A DNA stretch of 64,000 bases from Jaapia argillacea MUCL 33604 (lineage: Eukaryota; Basidiomycota; Agaricomycetes; Jaapiales; Jaapiaceae). The notes below the pieces were generated by a model. It ran no database searches, was not told the DNA's origin, and saw only the letters and a list, made by a program, of their open reading frames with translations. The stretch is from contig KL197712.1 of NCBI GenBank assembly GCA_000697665.1, positions 1,134,446 to 1,198,445 of the forward strand, in the 5' to 3' direction. The translations under genes and the position numbers were made by a program. The stretch's first letter is position 1, and every line of letters begins with the position of its first letter. This document shows positions 59,651 to 64,000 of the stretch, piece by piece.

Positions 59651-61325
59651 CTTTCCCTTTATCCTTTCCTATTCTGTAGCTACCTCATGTACTTAGGTAT
59701 AAAAACCTGTCTGTAGCTACTCAAAAAAAAAACAACCTTTTGTGATCTCTCTCGTCCTGAGTTGCTCTCAGATGTCGTTCACCCTCACGCTCTCAATCTA
59801 AGCTTGTCCTTGTGTCGCTCTCTAGTGTCCCCTCGGAATCTAACTGTCTCCAGCTTCGGATGTCTTTGTTTTTGGGATTTCCGGTTTTTCTTACTTTCAA
59901 CTTGTGTTGACATTTTCCGACCTTCACATTCTATCCCGATGCTTTCTTTTGATTTGTTCCGATCTTATTTCGTTCCGATTAGTGTTTCCCTTTCGTTCCT
60001 ATCCCGACGTATTAGTTTCAGTTCGTTTCGATTCAATCTCTTCGTTTTCCTTTGTTTTTGTTAGTTTCTGTCACACGTCTTACAGTTAGTTTCGCCGTAT
60101 CGCGTCCTTAGATTTCCGAGTAGTCCGACCCGATTCCCGACGTTTCGGACACACGCACAAGTACTCACCATGGCGCACCCTCCCCCCGGGATTACTCCTC
60201 CATTATCGCTGTGTTGAGTCGAGTTTCCCTTTCTGTTCTGATTACCGGACACATCACTATTGGACCCTACCTAGTCTGTCCCACACATTCCCACATCCCG
60301 AAACACTGATCCCTCCCGTTCTTTGATTTCTATCGGAGACAAACAACACACCCCTCACTCAGAACTTACACACCCCAAGTACCTCACAATGTGATTTGAG
60401 CAGAATGGCGCTGTCATGTACACCCAGTGCTCCAACCAAGCACTGCACACTCTCTCGCGAATCGAACAGCAATCTGGTTTTTTACTCTCTACCTTCTCAG
60501 TGCTTCCCCTCGCAGTCCTCCTGTCTGTTCTTGTGATGTCTTGGTCATTCGTCACAGCATCCACTGTGTTCCCAGGAGCCATGACTCAATGCTCTTCATT
60601 TACATTGGTGCTTTCGCTGACACTTTCATGTCTCTACAGTTATTCCACACTGTCTTTGGTTTTACTTGGTAAGTCCCTGGTTTTCTTTGTGAATTTCGGT
60701 CCTTCACACATTTCACGAAGTGTCACGGATCTGCCCTCACTTTTTCCGTCTGTGCTGCCTGGTACCATACCAGGGAATATATATCCGACACTGCTCCCAC
60801 TCCCATATCTCACATCTAAGGCTGGATCAGCATCAACAACTTCTCAGCCTTCAACTGTTCACAATGTTTATCATGGGTACTGATTGCCAAGATTTGTTGG
60901 TTGATCATCCCCTGCCAGTAAAATCAGGATCCACTCCGATTTGTATGTCCCCCATTCTCATACTACCCATATCTTCTTGCCTAATGCAATTTGTTGGTTG
61001 TTACCACTGAAACCACAACAGCTGAGATTCTAGCCACTCTACACCAACGCCAGCTAATTCCATCCATACATCTCCTTATGCATTTACTTGCAACATCCAG
61101 ACAGCACCCATGAAACATCCATCTACATGAGACTGTTGGTAGCCTAGGCTTGGGACTGATGTCCCATCTGTTCCTGAGGATTTTAGTCTGAGGTGGTATG
61201 GGTAAGTTCAACTTCGTGTCGAGTCTATTCTATGAGTAATTAGTGTTCACTACAGATGATCCTGCCCCCGAGGCCACCGCACCAGCACAGGAACCTCACT
61301 GCTCAACACGGGTTCCTGAGCCGAG
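59651..61325. other. Repeat-derived spacer right of the MULE; no gene recognised
   Basis: Pyrimidine-rich sequence with a possible core promoter (GTATAAAAACC at about 59698) and a poly-A run at about 59725, resembling the remains of an LTR or LINE-type unit cut by the MULE. Longer open frames (59762-60064, 60416-60883) have no recognisable domain. CCCGA/TCGGA words link it in style to the sequence left of the MULE. Confidence 0.4.
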
Positions 61326-61841
61326 TGTGATGGGTGTTTACTAGGGATTACTCTCCAGGATCACTCTGTACTGAGTGTGGGAATACCTCAGGTGGAGTTT
61401 GAATCTCTTAATGTATTTGTGTAGTTACTCCTTCCAAATACATTCATCATTACTGCCTATTCACGATTGGCCTCCTCTGAGAGAGCGCCGACTGTGTGAA
61501 GTGGGCTTTTCTTATATTTACTAGTTATCCTCGGGACTCAGCCCCTACGGGAGGGCTGAGTAGCAAGACTGAATTTTGTTTACTTCTTGAGAACGCGACA
61601 AGGTTGCATTCTCTCCATGTAGGACGTGTACACAGGTACACGTACCCATGGTTGATTCTCTCTGGTAGCTGCAGACAGCTGCAGCTCCAGAGGCACACTT
61701 ACACGTGTGTAATCAACTACAGGCTACATACAAGGCAGCAGAGGTCTTTACACCTCAGTGCTGGGCTCAAGGCTTGCCAGTGCCTCTGATGACACCTAGA
61801 CCTCCCATAGTGGTGATGCAGGTCAATCCCTGCCCGTCATA
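61326..61841 (+). mobile_element. Diverged LTR copy related to the solo LTR at 42687
   Basis: It starts TGTGATGGGTGTTTACTAGG and ends near CCCGTCATA. Collinear blocks are shared with the inverted copy: ATTACTCTCCAG, GTATTTGTGTAGTTACTC, GTACACAGGTACAC, GTCTTTACACCTCAGTG and CAGGTCAA. Length is about 516 bases, the same as the copy at 42687. No target duplication is visible and the terminal bases are mutated, so it is the older copy or a fragment. Confidence 0.75.
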
Positions 61842-64000
61842 AAGGTGGACACTGGGAGGAGTCATTGTTAACCTGGCCAGCCAACAATGAGCTCTCAAAT
61901 CAAACAAGAAATCAAATTCTCCTTTTTTTTACCACTTTCAAACCTTTAGCCTGGTCCTACCATCCAAGGTTCTCTCTTCAACGACATCATACTTTTCTCA
62001 AGTTGTCGATTCACTACTCTATCTCACGCAAACACCAAGAACATTGTTTGTTTGGACTACTCTACTACACTCACCCCACAAAACGTCTCACTCTCGTTCG
62101 TTTTATTCTCGCGACTTTCGAACTATGCATAAGCTCCCTCCCATTTCACGCCTTTGCGGTGGCGATCATTTCGTGAAGGCCCCACGCAGTTGTTCCAACT
62201 CTCCTCAGTGAAATCACCTGCTCGACCTTGCGAGACGAACATTTGTCCACTTGGTGCTTACAGTCAATGAAACAGCACTACCCAGACACTCAGAGATCTA
62301 GTTTACCACTCTTTCCTAACCTCCAATTTGAGCGCTTGACAACCCAATCTCAGTCCCAGATCGCCGAACTACCTCTAGCCCTCCATGGACATTGGTTATC
62401 ATTGGTTACTTGGACTGGTTTTATACGATTGCTCGCGGATCGAGTTACTTGGATCTCTTCAATCAATTGAATTTTCTTGAGTTGTCTGTTCAACGTTCTG
62501 CGCTACCCCAGCATATGGAATTCATTCCTTGCGGTCAATTAGCCATCTCTCTCTGCTTGTTGGTTGAGTCTTCCCAACAATGATTCCACCCCACAATTGG
62601 CTTGACGGCTCCTTCGAACCCATATCCATCGCACTCAAGATTTGGATTCCCCCCCCTGTTAGCATTTGCTATTTGCGACACTATCCACGGTGCCATCAGC
62701 ATTCATGGATCACGTGAACATTCTCAATCACACAATCATTGGTTGCTCTGTTGTAAGCCTTATCAATCTATCCCCCTCACTGTAGCGAACACCCACTTTT
62801 GGCGATCAGAGGTTTTCCTACCGTGCACGAATACCTTCTTGTGCTGTTTAGGTGGTCCTTTGATCATCACCACTCAGGGTTCAAGTACCACACCCACATC
62901 TGGTGTAATCTCTACGGCGCTGACAGTAATTCACACCTTGTCTGTCAGGTCTCCAGACCGTGAACATAAAGGTTATCTGATTACAACCACTGGTAGCTCC
63001 TGCATGCGTTGATATTCCAACATCCTCCCTTTCGACATCACCTCCCTTGGAGCCTCTAATCAACAATTCAGACGACAAGGATTTATCAACTATGTTTCAC
63101 TTGCTACTTGATCTCACTGACAGTGCATCACCCCCACAACCCTCTTAACGGCCTTGGACACTGCCTCTCGACCAAATTATCACTCTTGCTTGCCTTCCTG
63201 CTCATCAACAGCTGATCTCTGCATTGTTGAGCCATCCGCCTCTTGTGAAGATCCTTTCTCAGCTTCTCTCACTACTTTGACCTACGGTGATCCTGTCATT
63301 GCATCACACCGCTTGCATCACTTGTGGACATCTCATTCACAAAAGCACCTAACCATTGTCGACATTAGGGCCTTCACCAAGCACTATTGCAGACCCTCCA
63401 GACGCCTCGCTGATAGCACTTCACTTTGCAACTCAAATTGTCAAACTGTGGTGGCGATTGAACCCTCTGCAGCCAAGTGCTACCTATCCACCCTCGCTTG
63501 TCTGATGCTCGCTGACTTCGCGAACATTATCGCTCCTATCTTTCATTGGTTCGCAGGTGTTCACTGGCTCTTGCTCAGTAACCTCATCCTCACTCACTTA
63601 CTTTTGCAATCCTCCAAATCTCAATCTGCTGAGTCTTCCTAGGCTTGATAACGCTCTCCACTCCCAGATCAATGACTTCCAGATACGGATTGCACATCCA
63701 CATAGAGCTTCTCATCAATACCCTCACCCCAACTTTTCACCAGTCCCTGTAGCCTAATTGTAATACCACCTGCTAACCATCATCTGCCACATTACAACTC
63801 AGACACTAGCTACTGTATGCTAGTTGTGGTTGACATTATAATGCCCTCTGGCAAGGTCGATCTGGCCACGCCCCTGCAATTAAAATACCGAAAAATCGCG
63901 AAAAATCGGAATAAATTCTACTAGGGTAGGGGGGGCAGTTGGCTTTGTTTGGCAGGTCACATGACCTTCCTAAAGTGGTAAATCCATTAATAGGGCCAGG
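61842..64000. other. Degraded coding-like tract of unknown origin at the right edge
   Basis: Plus-strand frames at 61865-62176, 62228-62470, 62602-63012 and 63154-63642 follow one another with stops between, as in decayed transposon ORFs, but I recognise no domain. The last about 150 bases are AT-rich with repeated AAAAATCG words (about 63882-63915). No host gene is seen. Confidence 0.35.

Noticed and set aside
59762-60883. Leu/Ser-rich plus-strand frames as membrane proteins
   Set aside because: Hydrophobicity comes from pyrimidine-rich DNA; there is no conserved motif, and the region is flanked by repeats.
61865-63757. A Plavaka or KDZ-type transposase at the right edge
   Set aside because: I could not find any diagnostic motif; it is recorded only as degraded coding-like sequence.

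Overview
The window is fungal nuclear DNA and almost certainly basidiomycete. Genes are compact and cut by many short GT-AG introns of about 50-80 nt, promoters are short and often shared, and the repeats are Ty3/gypsy chromovirus, MULE and solo-LTR types. Agaricomycotina is my best guess from gene style; species is not determinable here.

Positions 1-42,507 are a gene-dense arm with about 17 recognisable loci. In order: a LIM-RhoGAP (-, runs off the left edge); two tandem Gfo/Idh/MocA dihydrodiol-dehydrogenase-like oxidoreductases (-); an SLC35F-type transporter (-); a small membrane-anchored coiled-coil protein (-); COX23 (+); a fungal amidase (-); U2AF large subunit (-) divergent from FIS1 (+); an M50B-like membrane peptidase (-) divergent from histone H2A (+); an Rgd2-like F-BAR/DEP/RhoGAP (+); a ubiquitin-like-domain protein (-) divergent from mitochondrial ribosomal protein mL44 (+); two tandem carboxypeptidase S genes (+); a coiled-coil protein (+); and a Zap1-like C2H2 regulator (+). 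Functions are mixed housekeeping (splicing, mitochondria, chromatin, membrane trafficking, peptide and amide metabolism); there is no biosynthetic cluster. Two separate gene pairs are recent tandem duplications.

The promoter shared by the ubiquitin-like gene and mL44 has been split by a roughly 3 kb terminal-inverted-repeat element that itself holds a second, 871 bp element with a clean 9 bp target duplication.

Positions 42,508-64,000 are repeat-dominated. They hold a 516 bp solo LTR with a 5 bp target duplication; an 8.28 kb chromovirus on the minus strand with matching LTRs, ACATC target duplication, gag, protease, RT, RNase H, integrase with chromodomain, and an extra ORF after pol; a 149 bp tandem repeat; a 5.85 kb MULE with TIRs and a 10-11 bp target duplication that carries both a MULE transposase and a Ulp1-like cysteine protease; and a second, diverged LTR copy. 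Coding regions of both big elements are broken almost only by TGA stops where relatives have Arg, pointing to CpG-to-TpG decay of methylated or RIP-like-mutated repeats. The chromovirus appears to use Tf1-type self-priming, judged from LTR and primer-site complementarity.
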